Below, one piece after another: positions 44,353 to 53,761 of a stretch of 64,000 bases of DNA. The notes below the pieces were generated by a model that saw only the letters and a list, made by a program, of their open reading frames with translations, was not told the DNA's origin and did no database searches. The DNA comes from Alkalibaculum sporogenes (lineage in GTDB: Bacteria; Bacillota; Clostridia; Eubacteriales; Alkalibacteraceae). The stretch covers positions 1 through 64,000 of the forward strand of contig NZ_WHNX01000014.1 in the NCBI RefSeq assembly GCF_009362815.1, read 5' to 3'. The first letter of the stretch is position 1. Every line of letters starts with the position of its first letter. Both the position numbers and the translations under genes were made by a program.

Positions 44353-45735
44353 TTGGAAAATATAGAAAATACAAGAGGAATTAAAGAACTACAAGTTGAG
44401 AGAAAAGAAAACATTCAAGCAGTGTATGACAACTTGGTACCTAGACGAGTGCCTATAAATGTAAGTTTAGGGTTGGATATAGTGGCTGAATATGCTGGTA
44501 TAGATAGGAGGGAATCACTATGGGATCCTTTGCTTGTAGAATCTGCTGCCGATGAACTCTGTGACAGGATATTTTCTGATGTATGTGTGTATGGGGGCAA
44601 GATACATATGCCTTCCTATTACCAGGCAATGGGTTCAAAGAATTGTGTTATGAGCTCAACAGGTTTTATGCAACACCCAAATACTGTTGGTTTATTGGCT
44701 GAAGAATATGATGATTTTATCAATAATCCATTTGATTGTATCATTGAGAAAGTGTTGCCAAGAAATTATAAAGATCTTAATTTCTTGGAAGACCCTGCTA
44801 GATCAATGTTTACAATTGCCCAAGCTATGATGGCAAAGAATAAAAATATGGCTAAAACTGTGGGAATGATCAGACGTTTGACAGAAAAATATGGATACCC
44901 AGTGAATGAACCTGGAACTGGTGGTGGAGTATATGCGCCAATGGATATACTAACTGACAATTTGAGAAGTTTCAGTGGTATGAGTTCTGATATAAGAAGA
45001 GTGCCTAGTAAAGTCAAAGAAGCAGTGGAAGCACTATATCCATTGAACTATAAAGTTGGAATTCCACCTAAGATAACAAACTACGGAAATGTATTTTTCC
45101 CATTACATATGCCCACATTTATGAGGGAAAAAGATTTCAGTACATTATGGTGGCCTACGTGGTTCCGTCAAGTGAATGATTATGCGTCTATGGGATTACA
45201 TTCAAGAGTTTTTTGTGAGCACGATTGGATGCGTTACTTGGATTATATCCAAGATCTACCTACTGATACTAGAATACAGTTTGAGTATGGAGATGCAAAG
45301 AAAATCAAAGAAAAGTTAGGAAATAAGTTTATATTAACATGTTTATTCCCACTCTCGGTGCTCACTACTTGTACAAAACAAGAGTGTATTGATAAAACTA
45401 AAGAATTTATTGACATAATGGCACCTGGGGGCAAATTCATTTTTGGATTTGACAAGAGTTCACTGGTGCTTTCGGATATCAACATTGAAAATCTTGTAGC
45501 TGTATGTGAGACTGTACGGGATTATGGAGTCTATTCTAATCCTGGAGATAAAGCTGGGCTATCATTTCATAAAGAAGATTATAAACACTCTGAAGTTAAG
45601 CCCTTTGAAAGCAAATATTATAGAACGTTTGAAGAGTACAAACGACAAAACCCTGAGACCCCTGAAATGGCAAAGAATACCGTCATGGAATTAGAAGATG
45701 CCATTGTAAGTTTTATATATTCACTTTGTCAATAG
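44353..45735 (+). CDS. Uroporphyrinogen decarboxylase-family methyltransferase
   Basis: The 460-residue protein belongs to the URO-D/cobalamin methyltransferase superfamily. It is larger than heme-pathway HemE (about 350), and its pairing with a corrinoid protein points to a methyl transfer role. Features include VPINVSLGLDIVAEYAG, KLGNKFILTCLFPLSVLTT and the C-terminal FIFGFDKSS. Clear zinc ligands were not assigned. TTG start after AGAGGATTG. It probably demethylates a methylated substrate brought in by the downstream transporters. No methyltransferase II or corrinoid-reactivation protein is present in the window. Confidence 0.8.
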   Translation: MENIENTRGIKELQVERKENIQAVYDNLVPRRVPINVSLGLDIVAEYAGIDRRESLWDPLLVESAADELCDRIFSDVCVYGGKIHMPSYYQAMGSKNCVMSSTGFMQHPNTVGLLAEEYDDFINNPFDCIIEKVLPRNYKDLNFLEDPARSMFTIAQAMMAKNKNMAKTVGMIRRLTEKYGYPVNEPGTGGGVYAPMDILTDNLRSFSGMSSDIRRVPSKVKEAVEALYPLNYKVGIPPKITNYGNVFFPLHMPTFMREKDFSTLWWPTWFRQVNDYASMGLHSRVFCEHDWMRYLDYIQDLPTDTRIQFEYGDAKKIKEKLGNKFILTCLFPLSVLTTCTKQECIDKTKEFIDIMAPGGKFIFGFDKSSLVLSDINIENLVAVCETVRDYGVYSNPGDKAGLSFHKEDYKHSEVKPFESKYYRTFEEYKRQNPETPEMAKNTVMELEDAIVSFIYSLCQ

Positions 45736-45776
45736 TAAACTATTTACACAAAAATATATATAAAGAGGTGTTGATA

Positions 45777-47243
45777 ATGTCAGACCAAGTCGTAAATGAA
45801 TCTTCTAAATTGACCCAACAAGAAGTTGAAGATAAGAAAAAACTTAAGTTATTAAAAATCCTATGGCCTGGCTCAGAGCTGGGTGGAGGATTCCAAAAAG
45901 CGTTTTTCGGTACTTATGTTACGTACTTACTTACGGATGTCTATGTATTATCGGTGGTACTTGCTGGAATGTTACAGTCAATACAAACGATAGTAAGTTG
46001 GGTATTTGGCCCTATGTTTGGTACATTTCTAGATCGATTTTCATTTAAGAAATCAAAATTTTGGCCTTGGATCTTAATAGGTTCCACTGTTTGCTACGGT
46101 GCCTATATTATTCTTTTTTCAATACCGGCACTTGGTGTAGATCCAAAGAACCTTGCCTATTTAGCTTTCTTCATGATGGTGGTCATTGCAATCAGTCAAC
46201 CGATTCAAACGGTATCAAAATCAGCCATCTATCCTAAAATATCATCTGACCCCAAGGATCGTACTTTTCTTGCCACTACACAGAAAATCGGGAGAGATGG
46301 TGGCAAAGTAATCTTCGGTTATATGGTACCAGTCATGCTAATCTATTTCACTGCAACGTTCAAAGGAGTTGAAACATCAGCATATGCCATTACAGGATTG
46401 ATCATTGGAGTCATAAGCTTGGCATTCTTTTTTGCACTGGCTTATGGGTTGAGAGGATCCTATGTTGAAAGAGAAGCAATGGAAGAAGAAATCACACAGG
46501 AAGGTAAAAAGAAAAAAATACCTATGACTGTAGTGTTAAAAACGGTATTTACGAATAAAGCCTTGCTTACGATGTTTTCATTTATGGCGATACATAAGAC
46601 CTACTATTTCTTTCATTTAAATACGGCTGCCTACTTTTTTCAGTATTATTTTAAAGACTTTGGTAAGTTGGCGTTATTCATGGCAGCATTTAATCTTTCT
46701 GCTGTGGTTGGCGTCATGTTTGGTGGTTTATGGATTAAAGCATTTAAAGATTCTAAAAGAGGATTTGTGGCTTCGGGAATCTGCCATATCATTTTTTTAG
46801 GGATTATTACTTTCACAATGAAAAGTTTGTCAGCAAATGCTTTTATTATCTTAATATGTGGTTCAAGCTTTTTTGCTGGACTTTTAGAAGCGTTTATTAT
46901 GCCACTTTTTGCAGGTGCTGCTGATTGGGGCGCTTGGAAATATGGGAAGAGACAAGACGGAATTACTATGTCAATATATTCAATCACAATTACAACAGGG
47001 GTACTTGTTTCAACTGTGATTAGAACATTTCTTATGGATAGGGCAGGATACGATGCAGCAGCCTATGCTGCAGGTGAAGCACCTTCAGCAGTGGTGCTTA
47101 ATACATTAGCTTCAATGCAGTCGACGTTACCATTTATATTATCAATTATATGCATTGCAATTGTAGCATTTTTCTATCCGCTAAATGATAGTAAACTTGC
47201 CGAAATAAGAGATGAAATGAAGTTAAGAAAAGGACAAGTATAA
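45777..47243 (+). CDS. GPH-type (MelB-like) sugar/cation symporter
   Basis: The ATG at 45777 follows AGAGGTG; a longer frame overlapping the upstream gene is unlikely. About 488 residues with twelve membrane segments fit the glycoside-pentoside-hexuronide branch of the major facilitator superfamily. Landmarks include GTFLDRF and GAADWGAWKYGKRQDGI. It is the third gene of the corrinoid operon. The combination suggests that the substrate might be a methylated or methoxylated glycoside or sugar acid. Confidence 0.85.
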   Translation: MSDQVVNESSKLTQQEVEDKKKLKLLKILWPGSELGGGFQKAFFGTYVTYLLTDVYVLSVVLAGMLQSIQTIVSWVFGPMFGTFLDRFSFKKSKFWPWILIGSTVCYGAYIILFSIPALGVDPKNLAYLAFFMMVVIAISQPIQTVSKSAIYPKISSDPKDRTFLATTQKIGRDGGKVIFGYMVPVMLIYFTATFKGVETSAYAITGLIIGVISLAFFFALAYGLRGSYVEREAMEEEITQEGKKKKIPMTVVLKTVFTNKALLTMFSFMAIHKTYYFFHLNTAAYFFQYYFKDFGKLALFMAAFNLSAVVGVMFGGLWIKAFKDSKRGFVASGICHIIFLGIITFTMKSLSANAFIILICGSSFFAGLLEAFIMPLFAGAADWGAWKYGKRQDGITMSIYSITITTGVLVSTVIRTFLMDRAGYDAAAYAAGEAPSAVVLNTLASMQSTLPFILSIICIAIVAFFYPLNDSKLAEIRDEMKLRKGQV

Positions 47244-47392
47244 TAAAAGATTAAATAAATTAAACAAATTAAGAGAGTAGGTATAACAATTTAACTAAGT
47301 AGGTGATAAGTGAGAATAAGGTGACCTGCTCTCTGATTTAGATTTATACAGCTTGGTAATTGCTTAGATTAATAGTACTGGAGGTAAAAGCT

Positions 47393-49303
47393 TTGCATAT
47401 TAAGGAAAAAAAGCATAAGATCAAAGATTTGATTACTATCATTGCTACTGCACTAGCTGTAATATTGGCAACATTTCATATCTATACTGGGGTAGCAGGT
47501 CTAATGTATACATATATACAAAGGGGTATTCATTTAGGACTTATTTTGATTATCACAATCCTTGGCTATTTAAATAAAGAAGAAAAAAGTCAGTTGTTTA
47601 ATGTATGTATGTTACTAGCGACAATTATTTCATTCGCTTATTTATTTCTTAATATGGACTATATTTTAACTCGTTTGTGGGGGGCTCCATTAACCTATTT
47701 AGATGTTGTTACTGGCGTATTACTTTTTGCCGTTGTTTTAATTATGGGCATAAGAATTATTGGTTGGGCTTTACCCATTGTTATGCTTTTGTCTGTAGGG
47801 TATGGCTTTTTTGGTCAATACCTTAGTGGTATATTTCAACATGGTGGGTATTCTTGGAGATTTATGCTTGAACTAACTACCTGGAGCGAGATGGGTATTT
47901 TTTCACAGCCATTAGGTGTTTCGGCAACTTATTTATATATGTTTGTTCTGTTTGGTGCGTTGATTGATAAGATGGGTACAGGCTCTACATTGATGGATTT
48001 AGCTAAGATTTTAGCAGGTAGGCAAAAAGGGGGACCAGCAAAAGTCGCTATTTTTTCAAGTGCTATGATGGGAACTATTTCGGGTAGTCCAACGGCTAAC
48101 GTTCTTACAACGGGTACTTTCACTATACCACTAATGGTAAAGCTTGGATTTGAAAAGGCATATGCGGGAGCTGTAGAAGCAGTTGCATCAACAGGCGGTA
48201 TGATTCTTCCTCCTGTAATGGGTGTACTAGCCTTTGCAATGGTGGACTACTCTGGTATTCCATATTTTAATATTGTTAAAAGTGCTGCAATTCCTGCGAT
48301 TTTATACTTTCTTGCTGTCTTTACTACTATCCATCTTCATGCACATAAACTAGATATGAAAATATTAGACATATCTAATATGAGCTCAGCAACTACACTC
48401 TTAAAAGATCAGTGGTGTACGCTAATTCCAATATTAATTTTAACAGTACCACTTATAATGGGATATACCCCTTTGTTGACCGTGAGTTGGGCAATATTAT
48501 TATTAGTACCTATTAGTTTTTTGAATCGAGATAGTTCTAGATGGTTAACCCCTAAGAGATTAGTAACTGCTTTTACTGATGCTGCACGTAACATTGCAAT
48601 GGTAGCGATTCCTTGTACATTAGCAGGAATTGTTGCAGGAGTGTTAGGGGTAACTGGTGTAGGTGTCCGTTTATCAAGCGTTCTTTTGGAAATTGCCAAT
48701 GGTAATTTGCTTATTTTACTTATTCTTGTAGCTTTCATTACCCTGATAATGGGTACGGGATTACCATCCTTGTTAGCGTATTTAATTCAGATTCCAGTCA
48801 CCATTCCAGCACTTGTGCAAATGGGGATTCCAACAATAGGAGCACATTTATTTGTAGTTTATTATTCTACACTATCTTTTATCACTCCACCAATAGGAGC
48901 ATCACTCTATGCAGCTATGGCTATCTCTAAAGCTTCCCTGAGTAAGATCGGAAAAGAAGCAGTACTCGTCGGCATGGCAGCTTTTTTAATTCCCTTCATG
49001 TTCGTCTATAATCCTGCACTCTTGCTTTTAGAAAGCTTTAGTCTTAAAACGATACACATAATTTTGACATCAGTTTTAGGTGTTGTATTATTATCAATCT
49101 GTAATGAAGGGTTTTTATTTCAAAGATTATCTTGGTTTGTAAGACTTATTTTTGGAGCAGCAGCTTTAGCTTTAATTAGTCCCAATAGTATAGTAGGCAT
49201 GATTACTATTCCAATAATTATTATCATGACTTTAAATTTAAAAAGGTTAGCTATCATCTCCGTAACAAAAGTAGAATTTAAAAAAAGTAATAGTTTTGAG
49301 TAA
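47393..49303 (+). CDS. TRAP transporter fused 4TM/12TM permease
   Basis: The TTG at 47393 lies eight bases after GGAGGT. About 636 residues carry an N-terminal small-subunit-like part and the large DctM-type domain, as in the fused permeases that work with TAXI binding proteins. Characteristic stretches are GTISGSPTANVLTTGTFTIP and MGTGLPSLLAYLIQIPVTIP. It uses an ion gradient to import organic acids. The TAXI-type lipoprotein follows 77 nt later. Confidence 0.9.
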   Translation: MHIKEKKHKIKDLITIIATALAVILATFHIYTGVAGLMYTYIQRGIHLGLILIITILGYLNKEEKSQLFNVCMLLATIISFAYLFLNMDYILTRLWGAPLTYLDVVTGVLLFAVVLIMGIRIIGWALPIVMLLSVGYGFFGQYLSGIFQHGGYSWRFMLELTTWSEMGIFSQPLGVSATYLYMFVLFGALIDKMGTGSTLMDLAKILAGRQKGGPAKVAIFSSAMMGTISGSPTANVLTTGTFTIPLMVKLGFEKAYAGAVEAVASTGGMILPPVMGVLAFAMVDYSGIPYFNIVKSAAIPAILYFLAVFTTIHLHAHKLDMKILDISNMSSATTLLKDQWCTLIPILILTVPLIMGYTPLLTVSWAILLLVPISFLNRDSSRWLTPKRLVTAFTDAARNIAMVAIPCTLAGIVAGVLGVTGVGVRLSSVLLEIANGNLLILLILVAFITLIMGTGLPSLLAYLIQIPVTIPALVQMGIPTIGAHLFVVYYSTLSFITPPIGASLYAAMAISKASLSKIGKEAVLVGMAAFLIPFMFVYNPALLLLESFSLKTIHIILTSVLGVVLLSICNEGFLFQRLSWFVRLIFGAAALALISPNSIVGMITIPIIIIMTLNLKRLAIISVTKVEFKKSNSFE

Positions 49304-49380
49304 AGATAGTTGGATGAAGGGAGGAGGTGCGAATATATTAAGAAAGTATAATTAGATAAAACAAAAGGGGGAAAACAATT

Positions 49381-50361
49381 TTGAAAAAGTATAATATATT
49401 TTTGGTTATATTATTATTAAGCCTTTTTGTGTTTACAAGTTGTTCAAATGATGGAAAGGCTAATGAAGTAAATAGCAATGAAGTTCCTAGAGTTAGAATA
49501 TTGACCGGACCTTCTGGATTGACTGTACATACTTTGGGAAGTACATTATCAGAATTCGTTAAAGATTCATTGCTTATTACAGTTGAACCAGGATCTACAA
49601 ATGGTAATGTAATGACCGTAAATAGCAAAGAAGCGGAATTTGGTATTTCTATGACAACTTCGGTGGTTAATGGTTTTCATGGCACACACTTTTATGAAGA
49701 TAAAGAAAAGTTAGAAAATATTCGGGTGATAGCCACTTTATGGCACCATTATATTTTACCAATTACAAATGATGAAGAATTAAAACATATTAATCAACTC
49801 AATGGTACAGAATTTACAGCTGGACCTCCAGGAGGGGATGCAGAACCTTTAGCAAAATTATTACTAAGTTATGTTGATTTAACAGAAGAAGATTATACAA
49901 TTACACCATATAATTTTTCTGAGGCTGCTGAAGCATTAAAAAATCGCCAAATTGATTTGATGTTTGCTGGATCGCCTATGCCTAATAGTATTCATGAAGA
50001 TTTGGGAAAGAGCATTGGTGGTCGTTATATAAATATTGGCAAGGAAAATGCAGAAAAGTTAGTTGAGGATTATGATGGATTATATCTTGTTGAATTAGAA
50101 GAAGGCGCATCAGGAGTGACTTTAGATAAACCATATTATACTGCTAGCTACCGAGCTGTTTTAATTACCCATAAAGATGTATCAGATGAAGATGTCTATG
50201 TAATGACAAAGGGGATATATGATAACTTTGAAAGATTGGGCAATGCCCTTGGTAATATGAGAACATTCCCAATCGAGGATCTAATGAGTGAAGTAGGGGA
50301 CGTTCCCTATCATAATGGAGCATTACAATACTATCAAGAGGTAGGACTTGTTAAATATTAA
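49381..50361 (+). CDS. TAXI-family TRAP solute-binding lipoprotein
   Basis: The protein (326 residues) has a lipoprotein signal peptide with lipobox VFTSC (Cys near 21). A TAXI-type binding domain follows (VRILTGPSGLTVHTLGSTLSEFV, TAGPPGGDAEPLAKLLL, YRAVLITHKDVSDEDVY). TTG start after AAGGGGG. It delivers substrate to the fused TRAP permease. The pair shares an operon with a corrinoid methyltransferase system, which is unusual and hints at a methylated carboxylic acid as substrate. Confidence 0.9.
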   Translation: MKKYNIFLVILLLSLFVFTSCSNDGKANEVNSNEVPRVRILTGPSGLTVHTLGSTLSEFVKDSLLITVEPGSTNGNVMTVNSKEAEFGISMTTSVVNGFHGTHFYEDKEKLENIRVIATLWHHYILPITNDEELKHINQLNGTEFTAGPPGGDAEPLAKLLLSYVDLTEEDYTITPYNFSEAAEALKNRQIDLMFAGSPMPNSIHEDLGKSIGGRYINIGKENAEKLVEDYDGLYLVELEEGASGVTLDKPYYTASYRAVLITHKDVSDEDVYVMTKGIYDNFERLGNALGNMRTFPIEDLMSEVGDVPYHNGALQYYQEVGLVKY

Positions 50362-50482
50362 TTATTATTGTAGTGGTCGCTGCCCACAGCAACCCAAGAC
50401 CCAATAGAATAGAACCGAGAGTTTTTTTGAAAGGAGTGACGATGGATAAAATCTTTTGTACTACAAACAGTCAAATGAGAAA
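50362..50482 (+). repeat. Hairpin repeat joined to a truncated copy of the abi 5' end
   Basis: 50375-50394 forms GGTcGCTG-ccca-CAGCaACC. After ACCCAATAGAAT comes GAGTTTTTTTGAAAGGAGTG and the first 14 codons of the Abi gene (MDKIFCTTNSQMRK), nearly identical to 2974-3037. This breaks off into palindromic repeat cluster C at about 50483. It is a second, truncated abi locus with a different upstream RNA hairpin. Confidence 0.8.
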
Positions 50483-50640
50483 AGATTCTTCGTCGCTTTG
50501 CTCCTCTGAATGACAATAGAAAATGCCCAAGCAACTACCCAGTCATCCAGCGAAGCGCGGTGCCCCGTTTATCGGGGTGGGATCTAAGACCCAAAAGTTA
50601 TTCCCAAAAGTACTTGTTAGCAAAGTATTCATCGAGAATG
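50483..50640. repeat. Composite palindromic repeat cluster C
   Basis: TCGCTTTGCTCCTCTGAATG near 50493 and the CCCCG/CGGGG-hairpin unit ending near 50592, with a degenerate copy of the following CTAAGACCC...AAAGTATTC tail. It directly truncates the abi fragment. Confidence 0.8.
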
Positions 50641-50738
50641 GACACTAAGATTTCAGATCTTACATTGTTTATAAATACAATTTTTATGGTATAATTTAAT
50701 TAGTAAGTTTTAATTAATTTCGGAGAAGGTGGTTTCAG

Positions 50739-51026
50739 ATGTTTACTGTAAAGGATATTAGAGAATCAATAAATGATATTGTAGTTAATTATCCAATAAA
50801 GAAAATATCATTGTTTGGATCATATGCTGATGGCAGTGCAAATGAAGACAGTGACATTGATTTGCTTGTGGAATTTCTATCTTCCAATGTATCATTATTC
50901 ATGTTATTTGATATAAAAGATGAAATTGAAAACAAATTGCAAAAACAAGTAGATTTAATTCATGCACCTATTGATGAAAATACATTAATCAAGATAAATA
51001 AGGTAATTAATATTTATGAACAATAG
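50739..51026 (+). CDS. MNT-domain nucleotidyltransferase (antitoxin of a HEPN-MNT pair)
   Basis: The 95-residue protein is a minimal nucleotidyltransferase: GSYADGSANEDSDIDLLVEF carries the GS...DxD catalytic motif. MNT proteins neutralise HEPN toxins by AMPylation in type VII toxin-antitoxin systems. RBS GGAGAAGG. Its last codons overlap the start of a HEPN-like frame (ATG at 51016), the usual arrangement, but that partner is truncated. Confidence 0.88.
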   Translation: MFTVKDIRESINDIVVNYPIKKISLFGSYADGSANEDSDIDLLVEFLSSNVSLFMLFDIKDEIENKLQKQVDLIHAPIDENTLIKINKVINIYEQ

Positions 51027-51180
51027 AGAATTTCAAATAATAAAAAAGATACTTTCTGAGATAGTTGTGATAGAGGAAATTGTTGAAGGATTTGCTTTAG
51101 AAGGATTTTCAACTGGTAGCATTATAAAGAATCCGTTTCATCGACATCAAAAATATCATCGGTTGAATCCACATAATTAG
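51016..51180 (+). pseudogene. HEPN (DUF86-type) toxin, truncated after ~40 residues
   Basis: The frame MNNREFQIIKKILSEIVVIEEIVEGFALEGFSTGS overlaps the MNT gene by 11 bp and looks like the first helices of a HEPN toxin. After about 40 codons it runs into antisense sequence of the AbrB-type gene and stops at 51180. The RxxxxH active site is lost, leaving the antitoxin as an orphan. Confidence 0.65.
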
Positions 51181-51478
51181 TCGATGCAATTTTTGCAATT
51201 GAGTCGGCTTCTTCAATTAGTTTTTCAACGGCAGGTCTAACCTTGCAATTGATATTCTTAAATTCATCTAATAACTTTTTGCCTGAATAACCTTGCTGTA
51301 TCAAATCGGCTAATATTTCTTCAGCAAAAGCAGGGTCTTCTTTTTTTACTGGTGTAAGAATCAACATATTATTCGAGTATATACAGTCAAGTTCTTTATC
51401 TAAACCTAAAGCTTCAAAATATTTGGCTGGGATTGTAATCTGCCGTTTGCTTGAGATATTAATTCGGCGTTTCTCCAT
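51122..51478 (-). CDS. AbrB/MazE-type (SpoVT-AbrB) antitoxin-like regulator
   Basis: The start is taken at MEKRRINISS, eight bases after GGAGG; a 12-codon longer frame lacks a site. The first 50 residues form a swapped-hairpin AbrB domain (RRINISSKRQITIPAKYFEALGLDKELDCIYSNNMLILTP). An acidic helical tail follows that would bind a toxin. No toxin gene lies next to it. Its 3' end abuts the truncated HEPN frame, so recombination probably removed partners of both systems. Confidence 0.82.
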   Translation of the reverse strand: MEKRRINISSKRQITIPAKYFEALGLDKELDCIYSNNMLILTPVKKEDPAFAEEILADLIQQGYSGKKLLDEFKNINCKVRPAVEKLIEEADSIAKIASTNYVDSTDDIFDVDETDSL

Positions 51479-51514
51479 ATGCGTAACCTCCGCATTTATT
51501 TTAGATACTAACAT

Positions 51515-51742
51515 AAGTATATGCTCCTTTCATAAAAATATTCAAGTAAGGAAACCAAGATTCCTTACTTATATTATATGATTCAAAACAAATAATGTCA
51601 AATATATTAAAACGCCATCATTTTATCTCCAAGTATGCTTTTCTATATCGTAGTGGGGGAGAACTATTATCGTCTATGGGAAATAATACATGATAATATA
51701 TCATTCAAATGGAATTTTTTACAATGATGATCGCTGGTAAAT
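51515..51742. other. Spacer upstream of the AbrB-type gene
   Basis: A+T-rich DNA holding the promoter region of the minus-strand gene. The short inverted pair AAGGAAAC...AGATTCCTTACTT (51547-51572) is seen. No gene. Confidence 0.35.
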
Positions 51743-51798
51743 AGTTATTGTAGGGGGTAGCTGCCCACAGCGACCCGAGACCCAATAGAATCGACCCA
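51743..51798 (+). repeat. Hairpin repeat, second copy
   Basis: GGGTaGCTG-ccca-CAGCgACCC, then AGACCCAATAGAAT, closely matching 50363-50412. The differences keep the stem paired. The two copies flank the toxin-antitoxin island in direct orientation. Confidence 0.75.
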
Positions 51799-51920
51799 GT
51801 ACTGTATTTCGTAATTCTCGTCTGTTATAAATTGACAGATAAAAAACTAGATTTGTATCAAAAGGAAATAGATGAAAGAAAAGTAGAAAGTTCACTACAG
51901 TGTGTGAATATTATATTATG

Positions 51921-51949
51921 AGGCGCTTAACAGAATAGTGTTAGCGCCT
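51921..51949 (+). terminator. Hairpin before the DASS gene
   Basis: AGGCGCtTAAC / GTTAGCGCCT with a short loop, 25 nt before the transporter start. No T-run follows, so it may be a leader structure rather than a terminator. Confidence 0.4.
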
Positions 51950-51974
51950 TAAATAATAATAGAGGTGAGAATAC

Positions 51975-53369
51975 ATGAAAAGATCTCAGTTAATAGGATT
52001 GTTAATATCTATAGCAATTCTAGTAGGGATGCATTTTGTACCAATAACTCCATTATTAACTTTTGAAGGAAGAAATACACTGGGGATACTAGCAGTTGTA
52101 CTTGTACTACTTATAACAGAACCATGGCCTATGGGAGTAACATGTATCTTATCTATAGCCTTATTAGTAATTTTTAAAAGTGTCCCTAATATACCTACTG
52201 CACTGACAGGTTATACTAATCCTATCGTATTCTTTGTATTAGCGTCCTTTGGGATATCTACTGCCATTACAAAAGTACCATTGTCTAGACGATTACTAAA
52301 ATTTCTAATGATGAAATACGGAAAAAACATCGAAAAAATGCTGTTTGCTTTTATGCTTTGTAGTGCTGTAATTTCATCGGTAATTTCTAATGTGGCATCT
52401 ACAGCTGTATTTATACCCATTATTATTAATTTTTTAAAGATTTATGAAGATAAGAAGGATCGATTAAAAACAGGCAAGGCTTTTATGATTGGTTTACCAG
52501 TTGCGAGTATGATAGGAGGTATGGCTACGCCGGCAGGTTCATCTCTTAATCTCATGACTATAGGAGTGCTTGAGGAACTTACAAATACTACTATAACCTT
52601 TGTTCAATGGATGTTTTGTGGGATACCTATTGTAATTATTATACTGCCTCTAGCTTGGCAAATCATTGTTAGAGTATATAGACCAGTAGAAATAAACAGT
52701 CGACAGATACATAATTATGTAAATCAGATTATAGTACCATCTAAAATGGACGGAAAAGAAAAGTATGTATTGACTCTTTTTATATCAATGTTTATTTTAT
52801 GGATACTAGGTTCTTGGTTTCCTGCATTAAATATTACATTAGTAACTATTGTTGCATTTACACTACTGTTTATTCCTAATTATTCTATACTATCGTGGGA
52901 AGAATATTTAAATTCAGTAAGTTGGCCCGCTTTTTTTCTTGTAGCTAGTGTCATTTCTATTGGAAGTGCTCTAGTAACAAATGGCGTCAGTGATTGGTTA
53001 GTAGCAGTAGCATTTCCAAGCACACTGAATTTACCGGTATTTGGGATAACTTTTATAGTGGGAATAATGGTATTTTTAATGCTGATTCCTGTCCCAGTAG
53101 CTCCAGCCTTGATTCCCATATTAGGAGCACCTTTAGTAGGTTTAGCAACTAATACAGGAGTAAGTCCAGTGCTTACAGTAATGACTTTAGGTCTTTGTGT
53201 TGCAAATTGTTTTTTATTCCCAATAGATACAGTGCCTGTTCTGACTTATATGACTGGGTATTATAAAATTAACGAAATGCCTAAATCCACAGCTATTATT
53301 CAAGTGTTAATTGCTATAGTAGTTGCATTTTGGTTGCCTATAGCTTTGAGAATTTTAGGTTTTCTGTGA
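51975..53369 (+). CDS. DASS/SLC13-family anion:sodium symporter
   Basis: This 464-residue membrane protein belongs to the divalent anion/sodium symporters: VLLITEPWPMGVT, the SNVAS (Ser-Asn-Thr-like) loop in SSVISNVASTAVFIPIII, and the second substrate loop GLCVANCFLFPIDTVPVL. It imports di- or tricarboxylates or sulfate. RBS AGAGGTG. It is monocistronic. A ~70-bp degenerate copy of codons 28-51 appears at 58505 next to a repeat cluster. Confidence 0.9.
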   Translation: MKRSQLIGLLISIAILVGMHFVPITPLLTFEGRNTLGILAVVLVLLITEPWPMGVTCILSIALLVIFKSVPNIPTALTGYTNPIVFFVLASFGISTAITKVPLSRRLLKFLMMKYGKNIEKMLFAFMLCSAVISSVISNVASTAVFIPIIINFLKIYEDKKDRLKTGKAFMIGLPVASMIGGMATPAGSSLNLMTIGVLEELTNTTITFVQWMFCGIPIVIIILPLAWQIIVRVYRPVEINSRQIHNYVNQIIVPSKMDGKEKYVLTLFISMFILWILGSWFPALNITLVTIVAFTLLFIPNYSILSWEEYLNSVSWPAFFLVASVISIGSALVTNGVSDWLVAVAFPSTLNLPVFGITFIVGIMVFLMLIPVPVAPALIPILGAPLVGLATNTGVSPVLTVMTLGLCVANCFLFPIDTVPVLTYMTGYYKINEMPKSTAIIQVLIAIVVAFWLPIALRILGFL

Positions 53370-53399
53370 TAACATATTATTCTTGTAGCATGTTGAAGT

Positions 53400-53760
53400 G
53401 ACTGAGAGGAGAAAGATTCCACGTCGCATCGCTCCTCTGAATGACGATTAAAGGAATACGGACAATGGAAAGAACACTGACACAAAAAAAAGACCTGAGT
53501 CATCCAGAGCGGAGCGCGGTGCCCCGTTTATCTGGGTGGGATCTAAGACCCTAGGGGTATTCTCTCATAGGTATTAATTATTAGTGTGTAATAAAGTATT
53601 CGCTGAGAGTAAGACAGAGGCATAAGATCCCACGTCGCTGAAGCTCCTCTGGATGACTGAGAGGAGTCAGATTCTTCGTCACGTTGTTCCTCTGAATGAC
53701 AGGGAGGGGTGTGTGGTAAGATCCCACGTCGCAAGGCTCCTCTGGATGACGGGAGCGTGG
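53400..53760. repeat. Composite palindromic repeat cluster D
   Basis: Units include GATTCCACGTCGCATCGCTC near 53415, the CCCCG-hairpin unit with its CTAGGGGTATTCTC tail near 53520-53610, GATCCCACGTCGCTGAAGCT near 53626, and others to 53757. The ~80-bp tail (GTATTAATTATTAGTGTGTA and following) is shared with the clusters at 4.7, 33.8 and 61.9 kb. Confidence 0.85.
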
Positions 53761-53761
53761 G

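Noticed and set aside
44353-45735. Heme-pathway HemE
   Set aside because: It is about 100 residues longer, paired with a corrinoid protein and transporters, and no other heme gene is near.
53543-53734. Reading frame across a repeat cluster (SEEQRDEES and SRGASATWDL phrases)
   Set aside because: The same phrases arise wherever the palindromic repeat occurs (also 4.7, 33.6 and 58.6 kb); there is no RBS or gene-like extension.
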